Made by a program: the position numbers and the translations under genes
DNA from: Paenibacillus sp. MAEPY2
GTDB lineage: Bacteria > Bacillota > Bacilli > Paenibacillales > Paenibacillaceae
Assembly (NCBI RefSeq): GCF_000499205.1
Contig: NZ_AWUK01000034.1
Coordinates: 62,001 to 126,000, forward strand
Direction: 5' to 3'
DNA length: 64,000 nucleotides
Shown here: positions 1 to 9,668 of the stretch, in pieces
Position numbering within the stretch: the stretch's first letter is position 1
Layout of the letters: each line of letters starts with the position of its first letter
Notes under the pieces: generated by a model
What the model saw: the letters and a program-made list of their open reading frames with translations, nothing else
Told to the model about the DNA's origin: nothing
The model's database searches: none

Positions 1-2
1 TT

Positions 3-476
3 ATTTTGCTTACACATGGTCTGTTCCTCTCCTACGTCAAAATCTGGTTTACGGAAATGCCTTCCCTTACCGTATCCAAGATGGCAAGCAACATGCTGCA
101 AACGATCGATTATGCAGCTCGCGGATTGCTAAATCAACGCCCTGCTCCTTTGGTTCCTTTGGAACATTGGCACGCATGGAGCAGCGATTCAGATACAGAT
201 TCCACAGTGATGCGTCATCCCATTCACATCATCAAACAGATGAAGGATATCATCACTTCGGATATGCCTCCAGGGCAGGTGCGCAACGATGCGCTGGAGA
301 CCATCGCCATCCTGAGACAGGAAATGATGGAATTCACACCGCGACGTGCCATTATTCTGGGCATGATGCACAATCTGGATCATATTCCTATCATCCAGCC
401 ATTGCACTCCGAGCTTCAGCACATTATGGATGCCATGTATAGCCGGTTTATCCAGGCTGACTCGTCACAACAATAA
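3..476 (+). CDS. TetR-family regulator, C-terminal part (5' end outside window)
   Basis: The reading frame is open to the window edge and ends at TAA 474-476, so only the last ~157 residues are visible. They look like the ligand-binding C-terminal half of a TetR regulator; the DNA-binding N-terminus lies outside. The identification rests mainly on position: it ends 40 bases before an RND exporter gene on the same strand, the same arrangement as yerO-swrC in B. subtilis, where a TetR protein precedes the exporter. A likely role is repression of that exporter. The segment contains no motif that proves the family. Confidence 0.5.
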   Translation: MLLTHGLFLSYVKIWFTEMPSLTVSKMASNMLQTIDYAARGLLNQRPAPLVPLEHWHAWSSDSDTDSTVMRHPIHIIKQMKDIITSDMPPGQVRNDALETIAILRQEMMEFTPRRAIILGMMHNLDHIPIIQPLHSELQHIMDAMYSRFIQADSSQQ

Positions 477-515
477 AGAAATACAGGGAGAACAGAGAGG
501 AGAAGAAACCACCGT

Positions 516-3500
516 ATGAAAGGGATTATCAATTTTTCACTGAACAACAAGTTTGCGATCTGGATTCTGACCATCATCGTTTCCTTCGCCGGTTTGTACA
601 GCGGACTGACGATGAAACAGGAGACCATTCCAAACATCAATGTGCCATTCCTGAATGTTACGGCCATTGACCCAGGGGCTGCTCCGGAAGGTATTGTGGA
701 GGATGTCACCAAGCCATTGGAACAGACCTTAAGAAATGTAGAGGGAATTAAGACACTCACCTCCACCTCCATGGAGAATGCCTCTTCCATTACTCTCGAA
801 TTTGATTATGGTACCGATCTGAACAACGCTACCGCAGCGGTACGCGAAGCACTGAATGAGGTGCAGCTGCCTGACGGCGTACAGAAACCAACCATCTCCA
901 AATTCAGTATCAACTCCTTCCCGGTTGTCTCGCTCAGCTTGTCCGACAAGGACGGCGGCGATCTGGAACAACTGACTCGACTGGTTGAAACGGATATCCA
1001 GCCTGCACTCGAAGATATTGACGGTGTAGCTCAAGTTCAAGTATCCGGTCAGTATGTCAAGGAAGTTCAACTGAAGTTTGACCAGAAAAAAATGAATGAA
1101 CTAGGCTTGACTGAAGACACAGTCAACGGCATCGTTCAAGGTTCTTCTGTCCGTGTACCACTGGGACTGTTCGAACTGGATAAAGCACAGAAAGCTGTTG
1201 TTGTTGACGGCAATATCATCGATCTGGATGATCTGAAAAATCTCGCCATTCCGGTTATACCAAGCGGTGCGGGAGCAGGCAGTGGTTCGGCCACAGCACC
1301 ACAAGGCGCCGACGCACAAGCTGGCGGAGCAGCTCAAGGTTCTGCACAAGGTTCTGACCAGGCTGCAGGACAAACCGCTGGCGGAAATGCCAGTGTGGGT
1401 AGCACTGCTGCCGCTAACGCACCTGGAATTCCAACGGTTAAATTAAGCGAGATCGCCAAAATTGAAGTCATTGGTCAGGCGGAATCCATTTCCCGGACAG
1501 ACGGTAAGGAATCCATCGGGATTTCCATCGTCAAGTCCAATGATGCCAACACGGTTGATGTCGTCAAAGCGGTTAAAGACAAAGCGGAAGAGTTGCAGAC
1601 GCAGTTCAAAAACGCCGAGTTGACTGTTTTGCTAGACCAAGGTAAACCGATCCAGGACTCCGTAAACACGATGTTGTTCAAAGCGATGTTTGGTGCTTTG
1701 TTCGCCATTTTGATCATTCTGTTGTTCCTGCGTGATATTCGTTCCACCATTATTTCTATTATTTCCATCCCGCTCTCCTTGCTCATTGCATTGACAGCAC
1801 TGAATATGATGGACATTACACTGAACATGATGACACTGGGTGCCATGACGGTTGCGATTGGACGGGTTGTCGATGACTCCATTGTCGTTATCGAGAATAT
1901 CTATCGCAGACTGACACTCCAGGGAGAAAAACTCAAAGGCCGTGATTTGATCCGGGAAGCCACCCGGGAAATGTTCATTCCGATCCTTTCTTCCACGATC
2001 GTAACCATTGCGGTATTCCTGCCGCTCGCACTGGTGAGTGGTATGGTCGGTGAGCTGTTCATGCCATTTGCCCTGACCATGGTCTTTGCCTTGCTGGCAT
2101 CCCTGATTGTGGCTGTTACGATTGTACCTATGCTGGCACACACGTTGTTCCGTAAAGGTCTGAAGAACAAAAAGAATCATGATGAAAAACCAGGCAAGAT
2201 GGCAGAAGGTTACAAACGCCTTCTGAACTGGACATTGTCACACAAACTCATTACGGTCGGCGTCGCTGTATTGCTGCTGGTCGGCAGTTTGTTCCTGTAC
2301 CCGTTCATCGGTGCAAGTTTCCTGCCGGAACAACAGGATAAATATGTGACCATTACGTACAGCCCGGAAACTGGAGCTTTGCGTGAAGACGTTGAGAAAG
2401 AAGCGCTTGTAGCTGAGAAGTGGTTGCTGACACAGCCGGGTCTGGAGAAAATGCAATATTCTATCGGCGGAAGTAATCCACTGAGCAGCATGGGTGGCGG
2501 AAGCTCCAACTCTGCCCTGTTCTATATTGAATACAACGAAGATACGAAAGATTTCACCCAAGTGAAAGAACAGCTTGTGGAAGGTCTGAAGAAGGAAGTT
2601 ACTGTAGGAACCTGGAGCGAGCTTGACATGTCCGGGGGTCTGGGAGGCAGCAGCTTGAGCCTTTCTATCTATGGTGACAATGTAGATCAGATCAAACCTG
2701 TTTCGGATGAAATCCTGAAACTGGTTGAAGCAGATACCGAATCCTTTGAAAAAGCGGACACTACACTCTCCGATACCTACGGGCAGTACACGCTCGTCGC
2801 GGATCAGGAGAAACTGAGCTCGCTGGGTCTGACTGCAGGCCAACTGGCCATGGCGCTTAGCCCTGCGCGGGAACGTCCTGTGCTCACGGAAGTGGATATC
2901 GACAACAAAACGTATAAAGTATATGTAGAGACAGACAAAAAGTCATTCAACAGCATTGCTGATATTGAAAACGAAAAAGTGACTTCGCCGCTCGGCATCG
3001 AAGTACCTATCAAAGATGTAGCCAAAGTGGAAGAAGGCACCTCGCCGAACTCCATCATGCGTATTGACGGCAAAGTTGTCGTTCAAGTGTCAGCCAACAT
3101 TTTGGCATCCGATGTGCAGAAAGCTTCATCCAACTTGCAGGCGAACATCGATAAGCTCGATCTGCCTGATGGTGTTGAAGTGAAGTTTGGCGGTACAACT
3201 GAACAAATCAATGACACGTTTACCCAACTTGGACTTGCGATGGTAGCAGCCATTGCGATTGTATACTTTGTGCTCGTTGTTACATTCGGCGGCGGACTGG
3301 CGCCATTCGCCATCCTGTTCTCCCTGCCGTTTACCGTCATTGGTATTATGGTCGGCCTGTTCGTGGCTGGCGGTACGCTTGATGTATCTGCCATGATGGG
3401 TGGACTAATGCTTATCGGGATCGTGGTCACCAATGCCATCGTCCTGATCGACCGTGTTATTCACAAGGAAAAAGAGGGCATGCCAACCCGTGAAGCCTTG

Positions 3501-3731
3501 CTGGAAGCCGGTGCAACACGTCTGCGTCCAATTCTGATGACAGCTCTGGCTACCATTGGTGCCTTGCTGCCACTGGTTACAGGACTCGAAGAAAGCGCAG
3601 GGATCATCTCGAAAGGTCTCGGCATTACCGTAATCGGCGGTCTGATCAGCTCCACGCTGCTGACGCTGGTTATCGTGCCAATCGTGTATGAGTTCCTGAT
3701 GAAGTTCAAAAAGAAAAGAATCGAAGATTAA
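516..3731 (+). CDS. swrC: RND-family multidrug/lipopeptide exporter (SwrC/AcrB-like)
   Basis: This 1071-residue inner-membrane proton-driven exporter has the RND plan: an N-terminal TM helix (about residues 12-32), a large extracytoplasmic loop, a block of TM helices (about 360-545), a second TM helix and loop, and a final TM block (about 895-1060). The segment around GAMTVAIGRVVDDSIVVIEN carries the paired acidic residues of RND TM4 used in proton relay. The length matches B. subtilis SwrC (YerP, about 1065 aa), which exports surfactin. Residues about 245-305 form a low-complexity Gly/Ala/Ser/Gln insert in the first periplasmic-type loop, unusual for the family. The gene is probably in an operon with the preceding TetR gene and is followed by a hairpin terminator. 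SwrC-like is well supported; the substrate is inference. Confidence 0.9.
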   Translation: MKGIINFSLNNKFAIWILTIIVSFAGLYSGLTMKQETIPNINVPFLNVTAIDPGAAPEGIVEDVTKPLEQTLRNVEGIKTLTSTSMENASSITLEFDYGTDLNNATAAVREALNEVQLPDGVQKPTISKFSINSFPVVSLSLSDKDGGDLEQLTRLVETDIQPALEDIDGVAQVQVSGQYVKEVQLKFDQKKMNELGLTEDTVNGIVQGSSVRVPLGLFELDKAQKAVVVDGNIIDLDDLKNLAIPVIPSGAGAGSGSATAPQGADAQAGGAAQGSAQGSDQAAGQTAGGNASVGSTAAANAPGIPTVKLSEIAKIEVIGQAESISRTDGKESIGISIVKSNDANTVDVVKAVKDKAEELQTQFKNAELTVLLDQGKPIQDSVNTMLFKAMFGALFAILIILLFLRDIRSTIISIISIPLSLLIALTALNMMDITLNMMTLGAMTVAIGRVVDDSIVVIENIYRRLTLQGEKLKGRDLIREATREMFIPILSSTIVTIAVFLPLALVSGMVGELFMPFALTMVFALLASLIVAVTIVPMLAHTLFRKGLKNKKNHDEKPGKMAEGYKRLLNWTLSHKLITVGVAVLLLVGSLFLYPFIGASFLPEQQDKYVTITYSPETGALREDVEKEALVAEKWLLTQPGLEKMQYSIGGSNPLSSMGGGSSNSALFYIEYNEDTKDFTQVKEQLVEGLKKEVTVGTWSELDMSGGLGGSSLSLSIYGDNVDQIKPVSDEILKLVEADTESFEKADTTLSDTYGQYTLVADQEKLSSLGLTAGQLAMALSPARERPVLTEVDIDNKTYKVYVETDKKSFNSIADIENEKVTSPLGIEVPIKDVAKVEEGTSPNSIMRIDGKVVVQVSANILASDVQKASSNLQANIDKLDLPDGVEVKFGGTTEQINDTFTQLGLAMVAAIAIVYFVLVVTFGGGLAPFAILFSLPFTVIGIMVGLFVAGGTLDVSAMMGGLMLIGIVVTNAIVLIDRVIHKEKEGMPTREALLEAGATRLRPILMTALATIGALLPLVTGLEESAGIISKGLGITVIGGLISSTLLTLVIVPIVYEFLMKFKKKRIED

Positions 3732-3793
3732 TCGACACCTTCTGTTGATCGAATTAGATCACCATTCAGAATTAAGATGAGCTTCTAACTTAG

Positions 3794-3855
3794 AACACCC
3801 CTTAGTCCACATTAGAATGATTTGTACATTCTGATATCCGGCTAAGGGGTGTTTT
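3794..3855 (+). terminator. Intrinsic terminator after the RND exporter gene
   Basis: Twelve-base arms AACACCCCTTAG (3794-3805) and CTAAGGGGTGTT (3842-3853) are perfectly complementary and are followed by T residues. The loop holds a second small hairpin (AGAATG/CATTCT). Confidence 0.8.
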
Positions 3856-4205
3856 ACATTTACCTTGGTAACACATGAACACAGAAAAACCCTCTCCAAA
3901 CAAAGACGCATAATCATTTGCATTTATTGGATAAATATTCGGAAAATATGACATATACCCTCGTATTCTTGTTGATTTTCTTGTATAAACATTGATAACA
4001 GCTTTTTGTATCATTCCATTCAACTCTTTGGATTGATACAAAATGCTTATATAGAAGGACGTGAAATCCCGTTCGATACGGTGTCTGGCTTCGGAATATG
4101 AAGGCGGTCTCATCCATTCCGGTCCATCGCCCATACTGGCTGGAAAATCGCGTTTCCGCACAGTTTCGCAAAGGAATTTTAAAATCAGAAAGCGGGGTGG
4201 TCCGT
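3856..4205. other. AT-rich intergenic stretch
   Basis: About 350 bases without a convincing gene between the exporter terminator and the chemoreceptor start. Reading frames here on both strands lack ribosome-binding sites and family resemblance. No clear promoter was recognised, although the chemoreceptor promoter should lie here. Confidence 0.5.
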
Positions 4206-6425
4206 ATGTTTGATTGGTTGGGATGGAGAAAAGGGTGGCCGCTGTGGCGGTCGTATCGATTGAATGCAGCTATTCAGCAGGATGTGGAGGAAATCTTTGA
4301 AGGGATCGCGGAGACTAGGCGGCAGCTTTTGATGGATTGGGCTGAGGAGCAATGGAATCATCTGGACCGATTGCTTCAGCAAGTACGGTCCGTTCAGCCG
4401 CAGGGTGTGCTGCAAGGCACGGAAGATCTAAAGGCATTGGACGTATGGTTCGCAGCAAGCTATACTCGCGCTTCTGATAGTACTGAGCTTTTTATGCTGA
4501 ACGAGCAAAACCAGGTTGTATTTTCTACATACAAGAAACATATTGGACAAGTCTACGAAGATTGGGCTTTGATGGGTCCCGGGCTGCGTTATACCCAAGC
4601 AAATGGCAGCGGTCAGAAGTGTCTGTATGGCCCCTATTCTGATCCACTCACACTAGAAATCGGACCCCGTTCTTCCACTTTTCACGATGATGTAACCTTG
4701 ATGTTTATCGTACCCATCATGGAAAATGGCCGCTGCATCGGCTCCCTGTGCAATCGTGTGCCAAATGATGTATTGGGAGATCTGATCCAGCGAGAATCAG
4801 GCCACATCTACCCCGATTCCGGGGACAATTATCTCTTCATGGCCGAATCAAGATTGCGCCCGGAACTACAGCCCGGAACCGCCTTGTCCCGCAGCCGCTT
4901 CGAGGATCATACGTTCACCCATGGGGAGAATCTGAAAGACGGTGTAACCACCGAATGGGGCGTTGTATCCGTTAATGAACATACCGAATTGGAGCTCATG
5001 TTTACTGATCCTTCCACCAACGATCTGCATCCCGGTGTAGCAAATACCATTCGCAATGGCTCCAATCTGTTTGTAGCTTACCCGGGCTATTCGGATTATC
5101 GACATATTTCGGTTATTGGCAAAGGCATCACGTTCCAGCTTCCCCACTGTCCAGATCTGTGGGGCATGATGTGTGAGGGCGATCTGGAGGAAGTGTATCG
5201 GATACGCAGCATAGGGTGGCGTCAATTCAAGCAGCACAGCCTGTACATCCTGTTGTCAGGCATTGCGGGAGCGGCACTTGTATATGCGCTAACTGGAAGC
5301 GCATGGAGCGCAGCAGCTATCGCTGCCTTCAATGTCATTTATGGATTCCTGACTGCAAACCAACTGCAACGAAAACAAGTTCGACGGGTTCATGAGGATT
5401 TGCGCCGCATTAGCCGATTTATTCGAATCAACGCCGAAGGCAAGGGGGATTTGACCCAGCGTCTGGATACATCCGCTTTTGCCCAGGATGAATCAGGTGA
5501 ACTGGCAAAATGGATCAACAACATGATCGACTCTCTTGAAGGAATCATGCTCAAGGTACAGCTTGCCACCGTGGATGTAATGAACAACCAGCACCAAATG
5601 CGGGCATCAACGGAGACTACACAGGGGACGACCGAACGTGTAAATCTCAAACTTGGCTCCATGATTCAGGGGATACGCAAACAGCTTGAGGATCTGGATC
5701 AGGCCAAAGTAGCTGCCGACGAAATGCGCCTCACCCTGCAGCAGCTTGAAGTGTCTGCCACAGAGCAAATTGACGTTGCTCGCCAGGAAGTGGAACGCAT
5801 CGGTGATAAAATGACCCAGATCTCGGGAGCCGTATCCGACACCAATCATACGATTCTGTCCTTTATGGCGACCATGCAGGACATCTACCGCGCACTTGCT
5901 GTCATTGATGAAATTTCGGCACAGACGAACCTGCTCGCACTGAATGCTTCCATTGAAGCAGCCCATGTCGGCGAACATGGACGCGGATTCGCCGTGGTTG
6001 CCGGTGAAATTCGCAAGCTGGCCGAACTATCCCGTTCCTCCACCGAAGATATTCATCAGATTCTGGATAATATCTCTGTAGCGGCAAGAGCAGCCTCGCA
6101 ATCCATTAAGGAAGGTGATCAGGTGCTTGCTGAGGGAACCACGCTCGTTCAGGCCGCTTCACGTTTACTCCAAAGTGCTACAGCTGATGAACCCCAACGG
6201 ACACAGGTTGTGGATCAGGTAGTGGTGTTGATGGAGAATATCGCCGCGATCAGCCACAATAACCGTTCCACATCTTCCGAGGTAGAAGCCGAGATGATTG
6301 AACTAATTAACGACATGCTCCACGTTCAGCACTCATCGCACAATGTAGAAGCCATCACGGTCTTTTTGCAACAACTTGTTGGACAATTCCAGCTGACTCA
6401 TCCCGATAAAAACGCGATTACCTGA
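4206..6425 (+). CDS. Methyl-accepting chemotaxis protein with cytoplasmic-looking sensor region
   Basis: This 739-residue chemoreceptor carries the conserved MCP hairpin tip near its C-terminus (EISAQTNLLALNASIEAA, then GRGFAVVAGEIRKLAE), which contacts CheA/CheW. The start ATG 4206 is chosen because GGGGTGG lies just upstream; a longer frame from 4098 has no good ribosome site. The N-terminus has no TM helix or signal peptide. Instead about 370 residues of mixed alpha/beta sensor sequence come first, then two closely spaced hydrophobic segments (about 370-415) and a HAMP-like linker ending in GDLTQRLDT. This predicts a membrane hairpin with both sensor and signalling parts inside the cell. 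The tip reads AHVGEHGRGF instead of the usual ARAGEAGRGF. The ligand is unknown. Confidence 0.85.
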   Translation: MFDWLGWRKGWPLWRSYRLNAAIQQDVEEIFEGIAETRRQLLMDWAEEQWNHLDRLLQQVRSVQPQGVLQGTEDLKALDVWFAASYTRASDSTELFMLNEQNQVVFSTYKKHIGQVYEDWALMGPGLRYTQANGSGQKCLYGPYSDPLTLEIGPRSSTFHDDVTLMFIVPIMENGRCIGSLCNRVPNDVLGDLIQRESGHIYPDSGDNYLFMAESRLRPELQPGTALSRSRFEDHTFTHGENLKDGVTTEWGVVSVNEHTELELMFTDPSTNDLHPGVANTIRNGSNLFVAYPGYSDYRHISVIGKGITFQLPHCPDLWGMMCEGDLEEVYRIRSIGWRQFKQHSLYILLSGIAGAALVYALTGSAWSAAAIAAFNVIYGFLTANQLQRKQVRRVHEDLRRISRFIRINAEGKGDLTQRLDTSAFAQDESGELAKWINNMIDSLEGIMLKVQLATVDVMNNQHQMRASTETTQGTTERVNLKLGSMIQGIRKQLEDLDQAKVAADEMRLTLQQLEVSATEQIDVARQEVERIGDKMTQISGAVSDTNHTILSFMATMQDIYRALAVIDEISAQTNLLALNASIEAAHVGEHGRGFAVVAGEIRKLAELSRSSTEDIHQILDNISVAARAASQSIKEGDQVLAEGTTLVQAASRLLQSATADEPQRTQVVDQVVVLMENIAAISHNNRSTSSEVEAEMIELINDMLHVQHSSHNVEAITVFLQQLVGQFQLTHPDKNAIT

Positions 6426-6544
6426 CGTCATCATTGACGCGGATTGGAGAAATAGCTAAAATTTGATGCAACTGTTCGTTTAGACCTTGTCGGTTCATTT
6501 TATATAGAAGCTTTCCAATCTGAATCAATGAAAGGATGGTCTGC

Positions 6545-7546
6545 ATGGAAATGCTCCAGGATTCTTTTGGCAGAATACATGACTACATCCGTATTTCGGT
6601 TACGGACCGCTGTAATTTGCGTTGTGTGTACTGTATGCCCGAGGAAGGCATGGAATTTGCCCCGCATGACCAAATTATGAGTTATGAGGAAATCGCCCAG
6701 GTGCTCAAAGTGTTAGCTCCTATGGGAATGCGCAAAGTCCGCCTGACCGGAGGCGAACCGCTGGTACGGAAAGATCTGCATAGACTCGTAAGTATGATCT
6801 CGGCCATTGACGGGATTGAAGATATTGCTTTGACGACCAATGCATTGTTGCTGGACAAACAGGCGCGAGCTCTGAAAGACGCCGGACTGAACCGGATTAA
6901 CATCAGTCTGGATTCCCTGCAGGCGAGCCGTTTCTCCATGATTACTCGCGGCGGGGATGTAAACAAGGTGCTGAAAGGCATTGAAGCTGCCAAGGCCGTT
7001 GGACTTGCTCCGATCAAGCTGAATGTCGTCTTAATGAAAGGCATCAATGATGATGAGATTAAGGATTTCATTGCCATGACCATAGATCAGCCACTGCATG
7101 TGCGCTTCATTGAATACATGCCGATTGGGCAGGCTTCCGATTCATGGCGCAAATCGTACTTGCCGCTGGAGGCTGTTACGGATGTATGTGCAGAAGCAGG
7201 TTGGACGGTGGAAAGTACAGCGGGTCCGGCAGGGAATGGTCCATCTCGGAATATGAAAATTGCCGGTTCACAAGGTACATTCGGATTAATTCATCCGGTG
7301 AGTGACCACTTCTGTGACAACTGCAACCGTCTCCGCCTTACAGCAGACGGGCATATCAAAGCTTGTTTGTACTGGTCGGATGAATACAATGTTCGCCGCT
7401 TCGTAGATGATCCCGATGCCATGGCAGCACTCTTTCTCAAGGCTCTTGGCACTAAACCGAAGAACCATGAAATGGCACTGGCATTGGAGCAAAAAATGCA
7501 AAGTCATACGCCGACGGTACGACGCATGTCCCAAATCGGCGGATAA
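6545..7546 (+). CDS. moaA: GTP 3',8-cyclase MoaA (molybdenum cofactor biosynthesis)
   Basis: Radical-SAM enzyme that converts GTP to 3',8-cyclo-7,8-dihydro-GTP, the first step of molybdopterin synthesis. The 333-residue protein has the radical-SAM cluster motif CNLRCVYC (Cys23, 27, 30), the TGGEPL segment, the second C-terminal cluster ligands (FCDNCNRLRLTADG...C), and the conserved terminal Gly-Gly needed for catalysis. ATG 6545 is preferred over ATG 6536 because AAAGGA lies 8 bases upstream of the former and touches the latter. The gene stands alone; mobA is at 20.8 kb and a molybdoenzyme at 42.7 kb. A terminator follows. Confidence 0.96.
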   Translation: MEMLQDSFGRIHDYIRISVTDRCNLRCVYCMPEEGMEFAPHDQIMSYEEIAQVLKVLAPMGMRKVRLTGGEPLVRKDLHRLVSMISAIDGIEDIALTTNALLLDKQARALKDAGLNRINISLDSLQASRFSMITRGGDVNKVLKGIEAAKAVGLAPIKLNVVLMKGINDDEIKDFIAMTIDQPLHVRFIEYMPIGQASDSWRKSYLPLEAVTDVCAEAGWTVESTAGPAGNGPSRNMKIAGSQGTFGLIHPVSDHFCDNCNRLRLTADGHIKACLYWSDEYNVRRFVDDPDAMAALFLKALGTKPKNHEMALALEQKMQSHTPTVRRMSQIGG

Positions 7547-7631
7547 ACAAGCGTTATCTGGCGGGCAACACATCCATATTTATGTGCATCAGAGCGATTT
7601 AATTCATGATTGTAACAATCACCGTTGAACC

Positions 7632-7669
7632 AAAAGCTGCTGAGGACGTTCTGTCTTCAGCAGCTTTTT
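7632..7669 (+). terminator. Intrinsic terminator after moaA
   Basis: Sixteen-base arms AAAAGCTGCTGAGGAC (7632-7647) and GTCTTCAGCAGCTTTT (7653-7668), one G-T wobble, followed by T residues. Confidence 0.85.
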
Positions 7670-7712
7670 GGATTATGTATTTATCTTTTTTCTATATATG
7701 TCCAACTAGACA

Positions 7713-7765
7713 TTACACTATAACGGAGAGGACAGAAATAACCTGAAGAAGCGAAGCGTTCGCCT
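7713..7765 (-). repeat. Partial copy of the interspersed repeat also found at 22.7-23.2 kb
   Basis: These 53 bases match the reverse complement of 22841-22893 at 50 positions by direct comparison. Downstream (to about 7806) the sequence differs from the other copies and forms its own hairpin (AAAGCTTTC/GAAAGCTG region), then reads TGCATCGGAAGCATAGTG, which may be a degenerate other end. The terminal inverted repeats seen in the full copies are not clear here. Confidence 0.75.
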
Positions 7766-7977
7766 AAAAGCTTTCTGAAAGAAAGCTGCATCGGAAGCAT
7801 AGTGAAATATTCAATAATTGAACTTATATAGCATTATCCATCCAATCTAGCTGATTCCAACATTAAAATAAAATTAATCTCTCCATGCCCTGCCGGGCCT
7901 TCAGGAATGCTGCAATTGAGACGATGTATATACCATACATCAAGATTACACGTACTCATAAATAGGAGTTGATTCGA

Positions 7978-8814
7978 TTGAATATTGTTGAAGCACTTGT
8001 GGCAGCAAGCCCGTATTTTAAAATCATGCTTAAGGAAAATGATTTGATGATTGCTGTTACCGATATGGAGCAGTTCCGGTATTATGTACGAAGCGAAGAT
8101 CTCGATCTGGGCATTCAGGCCGGAGATCCCATCTCGCTGGACGATCCTACTCTGCGCCGGGCACTCATAGAGGGTGAGACTTCAGCCAATCGTATCGATG
8201 CCAAGTTTTATGGTACACCTATCAATTCGGCGGCCACCCCGCTTCGCGATGAAACAGGCCATATTGTCGGTGCCCTCGCAATTGGATTTTCACTCAAAAA
8301 CGAGGAACAACTGGAGCATCTCACTGAACTGATTGGCGGCATCAGTGGCAGATTGACGGAAATGGTACAGACCGTAGCTGCCCAATCCCAGCAGCTGACC
8401 GCATCATCTTCGCAAATTTTGGACAACACACGGATAGCTGTGCAAAACTCCAGTGAAGTCACCAAGGTCGCTTCCTTCATTCGTGAAATTTCGGAGCAGA
8501 CGAACCTGCTGGGTCTGAATGCTGCCATTGAGGCGGCACGAGCAGGAGAAGCTGGAGCCGGATTTGGCGTCGTTGCTACCGAGGTACGCAAATTATCGAC
8601 CGGTATCAAAGAGGCAACAGTGAACATTGAACATTCCTTAAAAGAAGTACAGCATTCCATTCGTCAGATGGAACAGGAGATTACATCCATCGCTCAATCC
8701 AGCAACCAGCAAGCCGAGCTCGTCACCGAGTTCAGCGAGGTGATTGATCAACTGAACAATGCATCCAAGGATCTCAAAGCATTCATTGAATCCATGCTGT
8801 TAAAGGCGGAATAA
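7978..8814 (+). CDS. Soluble chemoreceptor (YfmS-like)
   Basis: A 278-residue protein with no TM helix: a short N-terminal sensor region (about 1-115, with a conserved-looking PLRDETGHIVGALAIGFS strand/helix unit) is joined to an MCP signalling hairpin whose tip reads EISEQTNLLGLNAAIEAARAGEAGAGFGVVATEVRKLS. B. subtilis YfmS is a soluble receptor of the same size and plan. TTG 7978 is chosen as start because AGGAG (7964-7968) lies 9 bases upstream; the in-frame TTG at 7969 is only one base from it. It probably feeds the CheA pathway from inside the cell. The ligand is not evident. Confidence 0.85.
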   Translation: MNIVEALVAASPYFKIMLKENDLMIAVTDMEQFRYYVRSEDLDLGIQAGDPISLDDPTLRRALIEGETSANRIDAKFYGTPINSAATPLRDETGHIVGALAIGFSLKNEEQLEHLTELIGGISGRLTEMVQTVAAQSQQLTASSSQILDNTRIAVQNSSEVTKVASFIREISEQTNLLGLNAAIEAARAGEAGAGFGVVATEVRKLSTGIKEATVNIEHSLKEVQHSIRQMEQEITSIAQSSNQQAELVTEFSEVIDQLNNASKDLKAFIESMLLKAE

Positions 8815-8863
8815 TATAGAAGACTCTTTTTTTGGCGCATTAAATATAAGGCCAGCATACGAC

Positions 8864-8898
8864 AATCCCCACACGTGCAACGTATGGGGTTTCTTTTC
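8864..8898 (+). terminator. Intrinsic terminator after the soluble chemoreceptor
   Basis: Arms AATCCCCACACG (8864-8875) and CGTATGGGGTTT (8881-8892) pair with one mismatch and one wobble, followed by CTTTTCTATTTTT. It also lies just past the end of the convergent exporter gene. Confidence 0.65.
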
Positions 8899-8903
8899 TA
8901 TTT

Positions 8904-9512
8904 TTACGAGAAGGCCAGCTTCCACAGCATCATGCCCGCCATGCCGACCATGACCACAGCGGACAACCGATTGAAGAAAACACTGACCTGCCCCGTACGA
9001 TCTGTTCTCCCAATAAGTCTGCCTGCACCTGCAAGCCCCAGAAACCAAACCCATGATACCGCGGCCGCCGTTATGGCAAAATAAATGCGTGCCTGTCCAT
9101 CATACTGAAGTGAACTGGTGCCGATCACGGCCACCGTGTCCAGCAAGGCATGCGGATTAAGCAAGGAAACGGAAGCAGCAAAGGCAATTTGGCGTCCCGC
9201 AGACAGCACTGCTGCTGAACCATTCGCAGGCCCGGATGACCTCCAAATGCTCCATGCCATATAGAGCAAAAATAGACTCCCTCCTGCATACAATACAGTC
9301 GCCAGCAGCGGCCATTGCAGCAAGATGAGGGATACCCCTCCGACCGCTGCACCAATTAACAACGTATCACTGAATCCTGCAGTTAGTATCGCTGGCAGCG
9401 CCCGCGCATAACTTCGCTGACTCATGCCCTGATTAAAAATAAATACATTTTGTACACCGAGTGGCAAGATCAGGCCAAACGCCAGCACCACCGCGTGAAT
9501 AATTACACCCAT
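8904..9512 (-). CDS. LysE/ArgO-family amino-acid exporter
   Basis: A 202-residue, strongly hydrophobic protein with about six TM helices and the LysE-family opening (FGLILPLGVQNVFIFNQG) typical of exporters of basic or other amino acids. The start ATG 9512 has GGGGGGTG six bases upstream. It is divergent from the MocR/PdxR-type regulator at 9669, with 156 bases between them, a common arrangement in which the regulator controls the exporter. The exact substrate cannot be read from sequence. Confidence 0.85.
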   Translation of the reverse strand: MGVIIHAVVLAFGLILPLGVQNVFIFNQGMSQRSYARALPAILTAGFSDTLLIGAAVGGVSLILLQWPLLATVLYAGGSLFLLYMAWSIWRSSGPANGSAAVLSAGRQIAFAASVSLLNPHALLDTVAVIGTSSLQYDGQARIYFAITAAAVSWVWFLGLAGAGRLIGRTDRTGQVSVFFNRLSAVVMVGMAGMMLWKLAFS

Positions 9513-9668
9513 CGTTCACCCCCCTCATATATGTCTCCATATTAAATGGGATAACGCCAGACGTAACCAACCACTTGGATGGCATTGAACCCAACCAAAT
9601 GATATAGTGTTCAAAATAAGAGTAAACGGAATAACATCACTCATTCCCTAAAGGAGGCCAACCTGCAC

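Noticed and set aside
3802..4171. Two overlapping minus-strand frames of 119 and 85 codons before the first chemoreceptor
   Set aside because: No ribosome site or family resemblance; the region begins inside a terminator hairpin.
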